Below are positions 1 through 10,604 of a stretch of DNA of 64,000 nucleotides, in pieces. Source of the stretch: Suillus spraguei (Eukaryota > Basidiomycota > Agaricomycetes > Boletales > Suillaceae); contig JABCPU010000133.1 in the NCBI GenBank assembly GCA_016800925.1, positions 1 to 64,000 of the forward strand, in the 5' to 3' direction. The position numbers were made by a program, and so were the translations under genes. Position 1 is the first letter of the stretch. Every line of letters begins with the position of its first letter. The notes below the pieces were generated by a model. The model was not told the DNA's origin, did not search any database, and saw only the letters and a list, made by a program, of their open reading frames with translations.

Positions 1-32
1 TAGACACAGAGGTTGGGACAGAAGAGGGCGAA

Positions 33-66
33 GGCGCTGAGGGTGAAGGTGCTGAGGGTGAAGGTG
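33..66. repeat. Short tandem repeat, about 15-bp unit, two copies
   Basis: Two adjacent near-copies of gtgctgagggtgaag are visible in the first 70 bases. The rest of 1-274 shows no gene I can support. Confidence 0.6.
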
Positions 67-274
67 CCAAAGTGCCTGTGTGTGGTGCATTGACCTCTTC
101 ATCACTACTCTCAATAGTGTCTAGGCTTTTGTATACCTTCTTGCAACGAGGAATGGAAGGTTCCTCCACTGGTCGGACACATTTTTTCCCCTTGTCTGAG
201 TGAGGCTGACAGGAGGACTCAACTATCTTTCCAGTATTAACTTCTTGTTGTGCTCTTGAAGGAGCCGCTGATAT

Positions 275-1490
275 TCATCCTCGTGAGGATCTCCATGAAA
301 TCAGCTTGTTCTTCCACATGTCATGGAGAATCTGCAGCTCGGGAAGGGAAGTAGAAGCTTTGCTAAGATTTTTGAATGGGATGTGGGTGGGCCAACCTTC
401 ACAGATGACGCGATAACGTTGGACAATGTTGTGCCAGTAGTTTGCCCACTGCATCATTGCCTTGGGTACCTTAGTGATTTCCTCTAAAGCAAATATAGGC
501 ATGATCTGACAGATCTGAATTTTTTTTAAAATGTATGAAGTGCAAGATTGATTTGTTGTCTTATTAATGCCCACTTCTCCGAACAGCAGTCCTTGTAATT
601 GTGGGCAGCACCTGCCCAAATAATTTAAGTATGGTACGATGAAATAGCAATACTGATGAACTCACCTCACATGCCTTGGATAGCAAAACCTTCCATCTTG
701 CTGACGAGGTGCTGGTCATCAATATTCATTACCGACGCCATGAAATCATTGACACCTTTGGTGGCAAATATTATACCATGTAGTGGGATGTTAGTAGAGC
801 TCCACACTGTGTAAAGAATTGTTTCAGTGCCAGTGCGACACTTAAGACTATTCAACTAAGTTTACATCAGCCGCTGCATAGACTCAATAGCACAAAAAAG
901 CACCTCATTCTCAATAGCCTTCAGTGTTTGGGTGACATTGTTAATCTGGACTTTGTTGAGATTCTAATACCTTTGGACTTGAGAAGCTTATTCTCCTCAT
1001 ATTCTTCAACAAAACAGTCTTTTTCATCCTGAGAGAGCTCGCAATATTGTCAGAGTAGTTATGTAGAAGATCTTGCAGTACACCTTTTCTGGAGCTAGTT
1101 TGAGCTAATTACGCTGTCAGTACTTGAACAAAGCAACAAATGCATCATACCATTGTCATCCTTCGCCTCCTGATTTTTCTTCCAGCAAAATGCATTCCAG
1201 GCATTCGACTTCGAATGCTTGAAGCACAGCCCTCCACAGCCCATATACAAGTCGTTTGTGACACATTGGATACTCTTGTGGTGAGATGAGGCGATTGTCT
1301 TCACCATTTCGTCGATATGGAGCCAAGCATTGTTGAGTGCTGTCTTGAAACCCTTACATTTTTGGCGACACTGGGAGGTGAGAAGAGCTCTAGCTTCCTT
1401 GCTGAGGATGACCTTCGGATGACACCGAGATAAACCTTGTGAACAGTGACTTGTTGTCTTGCTATTAGGCATGACTTCACACTGAAACAA
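275..1490 (-). pseudogene. Fragmentary multi-exon hypothetical protein of an agaricomycete repeat-type family
   Basis: Three open stretches read on the minus strand: 1095-1490, 667-855 and 275-619. Recognisable pieces include YMGCGGL and NAWNAFCWKK in the first, FMASVMNID with SKMEGFAIQGM in the second, and EGWPTHIPFKNLSKAS in the third. From memory, these strings in this order resemble a large family of function-unknown proteins found in many copies in mushroom genomes. Spacing between the pieces fits introns, but the 856-1094 part has stops and no clean splice pair was found, so it is probably decayed. No catalytic motif is seen. The continuation of the gene may lie before base 1. Function unknown; a transposon passenger origin is possible but not shown. 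Confidence 0.45.
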
Positions 1491-1765
1491 AACAATTCAT
1501 TATGAGCAACTTTATATACTTCAGAGAGCCTGAGAAACGAAATAAAGACATGAAGTCAATCAACAAACTAACACAGATCTACATTAATGGTTGAAGATCA
1601 AAGCACCCTAGAACTTCAGGTGCGCACACTTACGAAAAGATGAGTGCCATGATCCGAGTGCACGCACTTATGAAAGGACAAGGGGCACCATGATCTAGAA
1701 AAATAAAACAAGACTAAAAAAACAGAGTGCGCAAATTAATACAAGTGTGCCAAGCACCTTGAGAA

Positions 1766-2475
1766 TCACAGATAGTAGCATCGAAGTCTGGGGGCGTGCA
1801 CACAATTCAGTTTCATTAAATAAATACTTTGATCTTCATACCTTTTGATGCTGCCTAATGGAGTGCCACTCAGGTCTGCATGGAGGGCCTTTGTCAAATT
1901 AGCTGCCTGTTCATAAGTGAGATCCCATTTGGGGGACCTTAAGACTACTTCCACCGGCTACTGCGCACGGTAACAATGAGGTTGCGAAGTTTCAAGATCG
2001 CTTCATCACCGATTTTGAAGCGATCAAGCATAGCATCAGTATTCGGACCGATGCTAAGAGTCAAGCTCTGCCTCTCCGTGGACAATGGGATCTTGTTGAA
2101 GGCTATATAAGCAGGATGAAGACCACCGAGTGTTTTTGTGTGGTAGTGTGTGCCGTCAAGATGTGAGTCGTTTCTAAGTAGTGCACAAGCAGCTGCTTGA
2201 CACCCTCCATTGCTGAACCCTAGTGCAAAGTTCGAGTTGGAGTAGAGAGCTGCTAGTCCAGCAGGCGTGAAACGTGGGGGACAATAGCTCAACTCATTTG
2301 TGCTTGAATTATCTGTAGAGTGCGGTTTTGAATGAGTAGTTGTACACATTGTAGTGGTTGAGGTGGGATGCGAAGACCGAGCAAAGCATTGCTTGTAGTC
2401 TTGATATCTAGTAAAGTCGAAAGTGGCTATCTTAATGAAGTCATCTATATACAACATACCTGAATCTGGATACAC
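1766..2475 (-). CDS. Hypothetical protein fragment(s), possibly the N-terminal part of the preceding gene
   Basis: Two minus-strand open stretches, 1945-2475 (about 176 codons) and 1766-1954, overlap by 10 nt in different frames. The first is Ser/Thr-rich near its N-terminus; the second contains the string EQAANLTKALHADL. I recognise no domain. They could be exons upstream of the 275-1490 fragments, or a separate decayed gene. The stretch 1491-1765 between them holds nothing I can name. The LTR at 2536 begins just upstream, so the original promoter may have been displaced by that insertion. Confidence 0.3.
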
Positions 2476-2535
2476 GATCCTAGAATATATATATGCTGTG
2501 TCCGTCGTTCCAGTTCATAGACTGATGCTGATAGA

Positions 2536-3170
2536 TGTTACAGTCATACGTGCCCCTATTCATTTTCCTTTCTATTCTCGTATATCACGTGATATGGAGC
2601 TTATTGCTCGGACACCTCCACTTCCATCAGACATCACATGACTATATGATTCAACTAGTACATTGTCGATACATCATATCATATGATGTCATGACTTCCC
2701 ATGACTCCATTCTCGGACTCAGCTGGTTTAGCATACACGTACACTAAACACGTGCTTTCATCTCTTGCTCATGCATTTCAACACGCTTGTATGATACATG
2801 CCTTCCTCATTAGGATACGCACTTATATTCCCACAGTTACCTGGTCTGTGCGCACATATGTACCTATATAAGCACAGTGTACTTGTAGTAGATTCCTTAC
2901 TTTAATCTTACTGGGTTTTACCTGGATTCCTCTTCGCTAAAGATCTCCAATCTTTAGTCGTCTTGAATCGTCTCTAAGTCTAAAGCACTCCTTAGCCTTA
3001 GTCTCTATTCTTGTAGAACCTCTCAGACTTGTCTTTGAGGCTGAACCCTTGATAGTACTCGGAACGCGTTCCTTGTACTTTCACCTTGTCCTCTTTGGAC
3101 ATTGTAGAACTTCCCAGCAGACCATCTGTGTCTTTTCACTGTTGCTGTGACGCCACCCCAGTTCATAACA
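2536..3170 (+). mobile_element. Long LTR (635 bp, subfamily 2) of the A/B chromovirus family
   Basis: Starts TGTTACAG and ends TAACA. It matches the 473-bp LTRs of elements A and B over its 3' two thirds, including a TATATAAG box and the downstream ACTTTAATCTT, but carries about 160 bp extra in U3. It shares diagnostic bases with the truncated 3' LTR of element A (9730-9957) rather than with the 473-bp type. The flanks, ataga before and atttg after, are not a target duplication. The sequence after it is the middle of another element's reverse transcriptase, so this is not the 5' LTR of what follows. Confidence 0.85.
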
Positions 3171-3749
3171 ATTTGCCGGCTACGCCATGTACGGCATGAT
3201 GGACTTATTTTCAGGATATGATCAGTGGTCGCTACATGTTGACTCGCGCGATATGACTACCTTTGGTACACCATTGGGGCCTTACCGCCTCACCACGCTT
3301 CCGATGGGCCACGCTAATGGTGTACAGCTCTTTCAGGGGATATTTGCTTCGTCCTACAAGACGAGATCCTGATGTATACATTCCCATTCATTGATGACAT
3401 TGCCATGAAGTCGGTAAAGACACAGTATCAGAGAGCTGATGGCTCATACCAGACCATACCGGAGAATGCTGGCATCCACCGCTTCATCTGGGAACACTTA
3501 ATTGTGGTTAACCACATCTTGCACCGCTTGCGTATGGTTGGGCTAACAGTTTCTACCAAAAAGTTTGTTTTAGCTGTGCCTACCGCCAATATTGTAGGGC
3601 ACATGTGTACCTTCGAAGGGCGTGTACCAGAGTCCGGGAAGGTACAAAAGATCCGGGATTGGCGTGAGTGTAGCACCGTTACGCATGTGTGGGGCTTCCT
3701 GGGTACCTGCAGCATCTTGCATATTTCATCAAGGACTTCGCAAAGATAG
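3171..3749 (+). pseudogene. Ty3/gypsy reverse transcriptase, truncated and frameshifted
   Basis: Begins abruptly inside the RT fingers/palm: MDLFSGYDQW carries the first catalytic Asp motif, and TTLPMGHANG is a degenerate form of the usual LPFGL..AP motif. A frame change near 3372 leads to FIDDIAMKS, the equivalent of the YxDD catalytic box, followed by the thumb region (NIVGHMCTFEGR corresponds to the usual FLG-type motif). Gag, protease and the RT N-terminus are missing and the LTR at 2536-3170 abuts the break. At least two frameshifts separate the RT pieces from the RNase H that follows. Non-functional remnant. Confidence 0.85.
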
Positions 3750-4432
3750 TGAGACCGCTAGTAGCGCTATTGCGCAAGGACCTCATATTCGAGTGGGGTC
3801 ACAAACAGAAGGTAGCTATGCAGACGCTCAAGGACACTATTATGCAGTCGCCCGCACTAAAACTGCTCAATTATGTTTCTGGGCAAGAAGTTGTTCTAGC
3901 CATTGACACAACTTCTATTGCCGTAGGTTTTATACTCTTGCAAATTGGCGAGGACATGAAGTGCTACCCTAGCCGCTTTGGTTCGCTAACGCTTACTGAA
4001 GTTGAGAGCCGCTACTCGCAAGCGAAGCTCGAGCTATACGGGTTGTTCAGGGCACTGCGCACTATGTGGGTGTATATCTTCAGCATCGTCAACCTTACGG
4101 TTGAAGTGGACGCGAAGTATATCAAGGGGATGATCAATAACCCAGATCTCCAGCCTAATGCTACGATCAATCACTGGATCGCAGGTATACTTTTGTTTCA
4201 ATTCAATCTCATGCACGTACTCGCTACCAAGCATACTGGCGCTGATTGTCTCTCAAGGAGACCTGCCGCAGATGAAGATCCAGCTGAGGAGGATGATCAT
4301 GAGGATTGGTTAGACCACTCGTACTCCTTCAGTATGGAGATTTTGAATGACAGGGCTTGCATAGTTGCAGGTCCTTGCGGCAACATCTTGCAGCACCCTC
4401 ATTCATCACCCATGCCGCGCTCACTAACTTGA
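3689..4432 (+). pseudogene. Ty3/gypsy RNase H domain, same decayed element
   Basis: An open frame of 247 codons carries the connection and RNase H domain. VLAIDTTSIAVGFIL is the first-Asp strand (usually ATDAS..G), LELYGLFRAL contains the second acidic helix, and TVEVDAKYIKGM is the third-Asp strand. HTGADCLSRRP near the end is the usual HVxGxxNxxADxLSR end of RNase H. The frame ends in a stop at 4430 before the integrase. It belongs with the RT fragment upstream and the integrase downstream as one element. Confidence 0.85.
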
Positions 4433-4528
4433 CCACCCACGTTACTTGCATGTTTAGGCACCGTTACCCACAATAGCAACGGCATCATAATCCCATGTTC
4501 TGAGGCCGCTCAAGCCCAAGACGAACAT

Positions 4529-5866
4529 ATGCTAGTAATTCAGCGATTCCTGACTGACTGCAAGCGGCCAGCAAGCTTGACCAACAAGGAATTTACATCC
4601 TTCATCAGGACACTCATTCGGTACTTCATGTTGGGGGATAGCCTCTTCCGGCGGCAATTGCTCGGCAAGCACCAGCTAGTTGTACCGGCGCTAAGCGCTT
4701 GCGTATTCTTAAGGAAGCACACGACGACTTAGGTCATAAGGGAGTATTCGCAACTCGCGCTAGACTTCTTTTATGTTTTTGGTGGCCATATATTATTGAC
4801 GATATCAAATGGTACAACAGGACTTGTCACGAGTGCCAGATCAGGCAGACTCGCCACTTGCACATACCGCCAATCGTCCCTGTACCCGGCGGTATCTTTA
4901 GGCGCGCACACCTTGACACTGTGATGATGCCGAAAGCCGGCGGATTCAATCGCTTAGTTCAAGCGCACTGTGCTCTTACCGGCTACCCAGAATGGCATAT
5001 GCTACACAAGGAAAACACCAGAACCTTAGCACCTTCATTTTCAAGGAGCTTTTGTGTCGGTGGGGGACCTATCACTGAGATTGTTACTGACAACAGGTCA
5101 GCTTTCATTGCAGCGGTAGAAGAGTTAGCTAACCGCTATGGGATTCACCCAATCTGCATTTCTCCTTACAACTCGCAAGCCAACGGCATTGTTGAGCGGC
5201 GTCATTATGATGTCCAGGAGGCCATCATGAAAAGTTGCGAGGGGGACGAGTCCCGCTGGTACCAGACCGTTCATACCGTGTTCTGGGCCGAGCGTGTCAC
5301 CATTCATCATGACACTGGGCTATCGCCATATTTTATGGTTCACGTCGAGCCAATCTTTCCATTTGATCTCACTGAAAGTACCTTTCTAGTAGACCTACCC
5401 GGCCAAGAGACATTCTCTACCACTGATCTCATCGCTTACCGCGCACGGCAGTTACAGAAGCGCCAAGAAGATATCTGTGGCATCAGAGACAAAGTCATCA
5501 AGGCTAGACTCAATTCGGTACAGCGCTACTATCAAAGACTATAACTTTGCTCCAGGCATGTTAGTCTTAGTGCGTAATTCCAAGATCGAGTACGAGCTGA
5601 GTCGAAAGATGAAGCCGCAGTACCTCGGTCCAATGGTAGTTGTGCATCATACCAACGGTGGCTCATACTGGCTAGCCGAGCTAGATGGCAGCATATCCAA
5701 ACTGTGTTATGCAGCGTTCCGCTTGATCCCTTATCACCCGCGTACCAATACTAAACTTTCAGTTACTAGTGTCACTGGTCTAGACAAAGAAGCATTGGAC
5801 TCATTGGCAGGAGAAGACGACGATGAGCTGGCAGATGAAGACATTGGCTTCAGCACCGACACTTAA
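4529..5866 (+). pseudogene. Ty3/gypsy integrase and C-terminal region, frameshifted
   Basis: 4529-4732 holds the region before the zinc finger. 4699-5544 holds the H2C2 zinc-binding motif (HDDLGHKG, then CHECQIRQ) and the DDE core: Asp in AHLDTVMMP, Asp in EIVTDNRSAF and Glu in ANGIVERRHYD, followed by the typical Trp-rich stretch. 5477-5866 is the C-terminal tail in another frame, with YLGPMVVVHHTNGGSYWLAELDG resembling the usual integrase C-terminal fold. No chromodomain is seen, so this lineage differs from elements A and B. Frame breaks near 4700 and 5500 make it inactive. Confidence 0.85.
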
Positions 5867-6532
5867 CCCCACCTATCCCATACCGCTACTACCGACACTC
5901 GTTATCATACCGCCGCTCTCTAATACCACGCTCTCCCTGAAAAAAAAAAAAACACAAAAAAACAAATACTGCTCAGTATGATAGTATCAGTTTTACCCTA
6001 GGTTTCGTCCGGTGTCTCAGTTTCTCTTATCAAAGTTTCCGCTCTCTAGATCTCACTTACCTACGCTACGTGCTAACAGCGCACAGACTCTTATATCAAA
6101 GATAATACCGCAACGGACTGCAAAGAATGGACTAATACCACGCACTGATCATTACCGTACATATTCATATTTCCTTCTACCATGGAGGCAGCACACCATG
6201 CACATTTTACAGGACCAAGGACACCATGCATACCGTGGTATCACACAGGAATCGAGGAAGGAAGCGCAACGATGAAGACAAGACGAGCGGCATCTCGCAA
6301 TTTTGGCCATACTTTCACTCTAGTCTCATCTTACGCGAGCGCTCATTTACCCTTAATATATCACACAGGCACTCAATGGACTAGTACTGGAATTTGGACA
6401 TGGACATGGGACATTTGGACAGGACCGCCAACTCACTTTGCCTTACTGGCGGTACAGCCACAGGAGACAGACTCGTATGCACGCGCTACAGTATACAAGT
6501 ATATGGTACAAAGGAAGAGACACGCTAAGTAC
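5867..6532. other. 3' region of the decayed gypsy element
   Basis: Non-coding by inspection. Contains an A-rich tract at 5940-5969 and a short run of repeated ttggacatggacatggg near 6393. The CTACCGCT-like composition resembles the LTR-like sequences at 24 kb and 31 kb. No 3' LTR boundary could be fixed. Confidence 0.45.
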
Positions 6533-7692
6533 TCAATCACCATGTGCCTTCTTGATGCGGTCCAGATAGCCATGAAGATACTTCATGCTTGTGGCCATCT
6601 CTTTTATCAGGCCTTGCATCTGCACGTACCATGCATCCAGCTTCCGCATCTCAGCGTCAGCCAAGAAGAACAGGTCTGGAATGGTGTGCAACTCATCCAG
6701 CTGCCGCTGGAATTCCGCTTCATCCTCCATGTCAGAGTCCTCAGCGACTTGCCTAGCAACTTCTCCCATATCCATCTCCTCCCCTTCTGTCAGCTCTATT
6801 GCCGCTTCAGGCAGACCGCCAGTGGTAACTTCACTACCAGCCTTACCACTACCGCTATCGCTGAGGGTAGGCGGTGTCTTTGCTGCAGACTTGGCCTTAT
6901 GCTCTACAAACAAGTTAACAAGGTTAGAAGTTCAACCTGCACAGAACTTACTACTGAAGTATCTGGATTGGACGAAGCCAGTCTTTAGCTTGCGGCACGG
7001 CCAACAGCTAAACCCATGCTCACCGGAGCAGAGTAGCTTCAGACAAGCGCAGCGCTCACACAGATTCGAGTACATGATGTTGCCAGGTCTCCTACCAATC
7101 CTGGGGCGCGGCTTTGGACACTAGAGATAGCGCATAAGTAAAGGCAAGCAAAAGAGAGATAGCGAGAACTTACAGAAGTACCCTCAGTTGACGCTAATGA
7201 AGCCACCATACCCTCCGCATCACTGCCAGTAACCTCCTTCATTGGCACGTCTACCACAGCAACTTCCTTCTCCTTGCCCTTCTTGTCAGCAGTGGCAGCT
7301 AACTTCTCTTGCTCACGCTTAATCTTCGTGGCAAGTAAAGCAGTGCAAACTTGCTCGGTCCACCGATCGTACACCTTACTCGCTTCCAGTCCTGCAGCGT
7401 TCTCTGCCGGTGGCAAGACTAACGCTAGGCTATATGTCTTCCCATCCAAACGACACTTCGCCATCATGCCCTATACCATAGAAATGAGCAAACACACAGA
7501 ACACTGCCAATAGTCGCTTACCGTACCAAGAGTCCACTTGTTCATCCACTGCTTCTTCTCAGCAGCTAAGTCCTCACGGTCCTCAGGAACGCATTTAGTC
7601 AGCGCCTCGACCTTAGCGCAGATCGCAGCAAACTTCTCAACCAAGGCAACGGCCTCAGGGCAAAGGTTGGAACCAAGGTCAAAGAGAGACAT
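6533..7692 (-). CDS. Zinc-cluster-like protein encoded antisense to the gypsy pol remnant, four exons
   Basis: Exons that splice in frame with GT/AG borders are 7522-7692 (57 codons), 7174-7470 (99 codons), about 6948-7120, and 6533 to about 6915, giving roughly 340 residues without stops. The ATG at 7690-7692 starts MSLFDLGSNLC. Exon 3 has a Cys cluster (NLCERCACLKLLC, then CWPCRKLKTGF) like the CxxCx6C..CxxC pattern of fungal zinc clusters, with the usual last Cys replaced. Exon 4 is acidic and helical. From memory, similar short zinc-cluster proteins recur beside Ty3/gypsy elements in mushroom genomes. Function unknown; it may be an element accessory gene transcribed from the opposite strand. 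Its integrity contrasts with the broken pol beside it. Confidence 0.6.
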
Positions 7693-7732
7693 GCTGTAGC
7701 AAAGACAAGCAAGGCATCATGGGTACGCCAGT

Positions 7733-7740
7733 CATTTATA
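7733..7740 (-). promoter_or_regulatory. Candidate TATA box of the antisense zinc-cluster gene
   Basis: TATAAATG on the minus strand lies about 41-48 nt upstream of the ATG at 7692. Position is consistent with a core promoter; no other evidence. Confidence 0.4.
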
Positions 7741-7895
7741 GCAGCTCCTCACTCGTAACTGCCACATAACACACCTCGTGTTCATCATTATCCCCTTCCC
7801 ATGATACCACGAGTTCACCGCCAATCACGCTTCATAAACTCCGCGTACCATGCATCACACACGTGCTTGCAAGTCGCAGGAATGCTAAGTCTTAC

Positions 7896-8340
7896 TGTTA
7901 CGACCATGCAAAACCGGAGATTAGTAAGAAGTCCTGGTCTTACATGGGGTTGTACCGGAGGGTTGTAAAGTCAAAGGGGCTTGGCCTCAGCTCGTATGCT
8001 GTGCCCCTTACCTGAGTATGTGCCCTTAATTTCGGATGAAGTCCAAGGGAGAGTTCTGGTGAAGTCCAGATGGAGGGTCCAGACGAACTCTAAGGCAGGA
8101 TAGCTCGACAGAGCTCCGATGGACTTCCGGAATTCTAAGATCATGTGACACTATCTTATCTTATCTTATCTGATAGTGTCATAGAAGATCTCTTCATCTT
8201 CATCAGAGAGTTCAGTTATAGAAGTGGATATAGGGATTTCAGTAGGGTCAGGGTTTGTCTTAGTGCTGGGTTTAGACACTTTAGGGAAATTAAGGAAAGA
8301 ATAATGATTCATATTTGGAATTCATGACACTGGTCCTGCA
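7896..8340. other. Unassigned, possible LTR start with an internal hairpin
   Basis: Begins TGTTACGACC, similar to an LTR terminus, but no matching end or partner copy is present in the window. At 8146-8155 and 8172-8181 there are 10-nt complementary arms (tgacactatc and gatagtgtca) around a run of ttatc units. No coding sequence recognised. Confidence 0.3.
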
Positions 8341-8388
8341 GTCCTCATGATGAGACAAAATGAATATTTAGACACAAGCCATACATAC

Positions 8389-9048
8389 CTGAATCTCCCA
8401 AGCAGAGTCGCCTGTCAACCACTCTGAGTATACATGAAGAAGCCATGCTGATGTTGTATAAACACAGCAAGGGACAAAATTGAGCTGGTCATGGAAAAGG
8501 GGGTTACTGAAGAGACTCTCCAAACATTCCACTGGGTCCCTCCAAAATAGTCAGATAGGGCATTTTGTGTGATTGAGTGAAGGGATGGTTTCGCACTTCT
8601 AGCTCAGTCCTTTTGGCAGCATTTCACCATGGCTTCGCAATTCTTTAGCATTGTGGAATGACAATTGCAACCAATGGATCTTCAAATAATGTCAGCAAGT
8701 GCCAGCACTTGTGAAAAGGATACACACCATAGGGAGTTCCAGAAACTGGTGAGCATAACAAGTCCCTGCACCCTCATACACCTCCACCTCTGATAATGAT
8801 TCTCCCTTGTCCTCAAAATGGGCACCATCAAAGTCAACATCCATCATGCTATCCTCAGCATTGAATTGTGGGATGTCCACTTCTGATGTTGATTGAAGAG
8901 ATTGCCGCGGCGGAATCAACTCAACAAAATGCAAGATATCAACCATATCGTGAGTGGAACTGTGGCACAATGTTTGAGCCTGGCTGAGGTGTCAAGTGAC
9001 ACTGGATGCCTTAGTGAATAACTTTCCACACTTTGGACAAGCTGACAT
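8389..9048 (-). pseudogene. Plavaka-type transposase, N-terminal remnant
   Basis: From the ATG at 9048 the frame reads MSACPKCGKLFTKASSVT, a C2H2-like N-terminal motif, then an in-frame TGA, then an acidic stretch ending EVEVYEGAGTCY, matching the YPGAG..Y motif of Plavaka transposase proteins. After an intron-like gap a second piece (8389 to about 8550) reads ECLESLFSNPLF, then FVPCCVYTTSAW and YSEWLTGDSAWEIQ, matching the conserved region just upstream of the Plavaka catalytic core. The catalytic domain itself is absent; sequence similarity stops near 8325. This is a dead, truncated copy. Confidence 0.75.
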
Positions 9049-9116
9049 ATTACAGGTCATCACAGCTTGATTCAAATAAGTCTCATGCTACACTGCGCTT
9101 GCTCTGACACTTTGTA

Positions 9117-9729
9117 CTAAATATTGTCCATATTGCTGCTACAGTGCTCTTGATGCAAAACTCCAATGTTAACTCTGTGGCCCTTCCATACCATCACTGG
9201 GCCTCTCGCAATTCTGGAAGTTCTTCTCGAGGTTCCTCTTGCAATTCTGGAGTTTCTTCTCAAAGTTCCTCTCACAATTCTGATATTTCTCTTCATCTTC
9301 CATCCTTTCATCATCATCCTGAATGCTCTCCATATCCTCAGTCCAGACAGAGTCTACAATGTTCATCTTCTCTGCCACGATTGCAGCTGATCAAGGAGGA
9401 AGACAGCTTCTCCATATTGATGCACCTTGTGAGTTGTTATCTGCCAATTTCAATGCTTCCTGACTCTTTTATGCTTTCAGTACTGGCGGGAACAAGACTT
9501 CATATCACTTAAAGAGGGAGATGATCATGCTGACCTCGCACTTGAAGCAGTTACTGAAGCCAAACGTAAAGTTTGCCAGGTTCAAAAGCACCTGGCAGAT
9601 TGTATTTTGGAACACCATAAGATACTCACACATCTCTGCCACCATCATGCAGAGGCTGCAAATACTCATTTATTATTAGCTGACCTGGATGTCGGGTGCT
9701 TGCATCTCGAGCATAGAGAAGACGGTATC
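9117..9729 (+). pseudogene. Helical hypothetical protein fragment with 33-bp tandem repeats, cut by the LTR at 9730
   Basis: A plus-strand open frame runs from 9144 to about 9427. A GT at 9428 and an AG near 9478 look like intron borders, and the next stretch reads YWREQDFISLKEGDD followed by a long Ala/His/Leu-rich helix up to the LTR. Similar strings occur, as I recall, in function-unknown mushroom proteins. The frame is terminated by the insertion of element A's 3' LTR. No function can be given. Confidence 0.3.
9202..9300. repeat. 33-bp tandem repeat, three units
   Basis: Units 9202-9234, 9235-9267 and 9268-9300 share the pattern cctctcgcaattctgg plus a ttcttctc tail; the third unit is more diverged. 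The period is a multiple of three, so coding frames are preserved. Confidence 0.8.
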
Positions 9730-9957
9730 TGTTACGAACTGGGGTGGCATCACCAGCAACAGTGAAAAGACACAGGCAGTCTGCTGGGAAGTTCTACAAT
9801 GTCCAGAAGAGGACAAGGTGAAAGTACAAGGAATGCGTTCCGAGTACGATCAAGGGTTCTGCCTCAAAGACAAGTCTGAGAGGTTCTACAAGAATAGAGA
9901 CTAAGGCTAAGGAGTGCTTTAGACTTAGAGACGATTCAAGATGACTAAAGATTGGAG
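9730..9957 (-). repeat. Truncated 3' LTR of element A (635-bp subfamily)
   Basis: Starts TGTTACGAACTGGGG and follows the LTR at 2536-3170 in diagnostic positions (gaagttctacaatg, gtgctttagac, gactaaagattgg) rather than the 473-bp LTRs. It breaks at about 9957 and jumps straight into internal sequence. Confidence 0.85.
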
Positions 9958-10604
9958 GATGTTGGGAGGTCAGGAGTGGTCCCTCGTTCAGCGATTGCAA
10001 GAAGTTCGTTCGAGGAGGAAGGGGAAGTAACGCCGAAGTCTTTTACTAAGACTGGCGAGACAGGGTCCATTGGACCAAATGACGATGGAATGGACATGGG
10101 AGGATGGATATGAAGGTCGCGAAGTTGAGGACCTAGTGCTACTAATTCTGCGGTAGGGACTCCTAATACTCTCGCCGCTTCACATTGCTCTACTGTGCAG
10201 GGCTCGTATAGCCATGCGGGATGATCGTGGGATGTTACAATGGGGGGCGGCGAAGTTAGTTGCTCAATAGGGGATGGGGTTCGTGGAGAGGCGAGGTCGG
10301 CTTGCGTTTGTTGTAGATCAGTGATGGCTTCTTCGACTAAGTTTCTGGCCGCTCTAGTTTCAGCGACTGATTGCTGGATGGTTTCAACAACCGTATTGGT
10401 GAGCTGTCCGATTTCTTGGACAGCAGTACATAGGCCAGCAAGGGCATCAAGACTAGAATACATGCACGAAGAAGAGGGTGCTGGAATAGGAAGTGGCGTA
10501 TCTTCCTGCGGAGAGGGAGGTCGAGCAACACCTGCTCGGTGTTCGGCCACGATGTGAATAGCTTCCTCAACATCACTCTTAAAAGAATTGGGAAGCAGCA
10601 GCAT
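9958..10604 (-). pseudogene. Element A extra ORF (ORF3), 5' and 3' truncated
   Basis: The frame 9945-10604 reads SFKSDVEEAIHIVAEHRAG, then a Pro/Ser-rich stretch, a helix containing AGLCTAVQEIGQLTNTVV, and WLYEPCTVEQCEAARVLGV. It is homologous to the ORF3 of element B, but lacks its zinc-knuckle end because of the deletion at 9957. Upstream, the ~750-bp deletion joins the integrase coding sequence near 10600 to ORF3 in another frame. Helical middle segment, no enzyme motif; role in the element unknown. Confidence 0.7.

Noticed and set aside
2531..3175. Target-site duplication around the 635-bp LTR
   Set aside because: Flanks ataga and atttg do not match; the LTR may be one end of a rearranged element rather than a clean solo LTR.
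2536..5866. LTR 2536-3170 as the 5' LTR of the pol that follows
   Set aside because: The sequence right after it begins inside the reverse transcriptase, lacks the priming site found after related LTRs, and the pol has no chromodomain, unlike elements A and B.
9202..9300. CRISPR-like array
   Set aside because: The 33-bp units are directly adjacent without spacers; a coding-type minisatellite in a fungal sequence.
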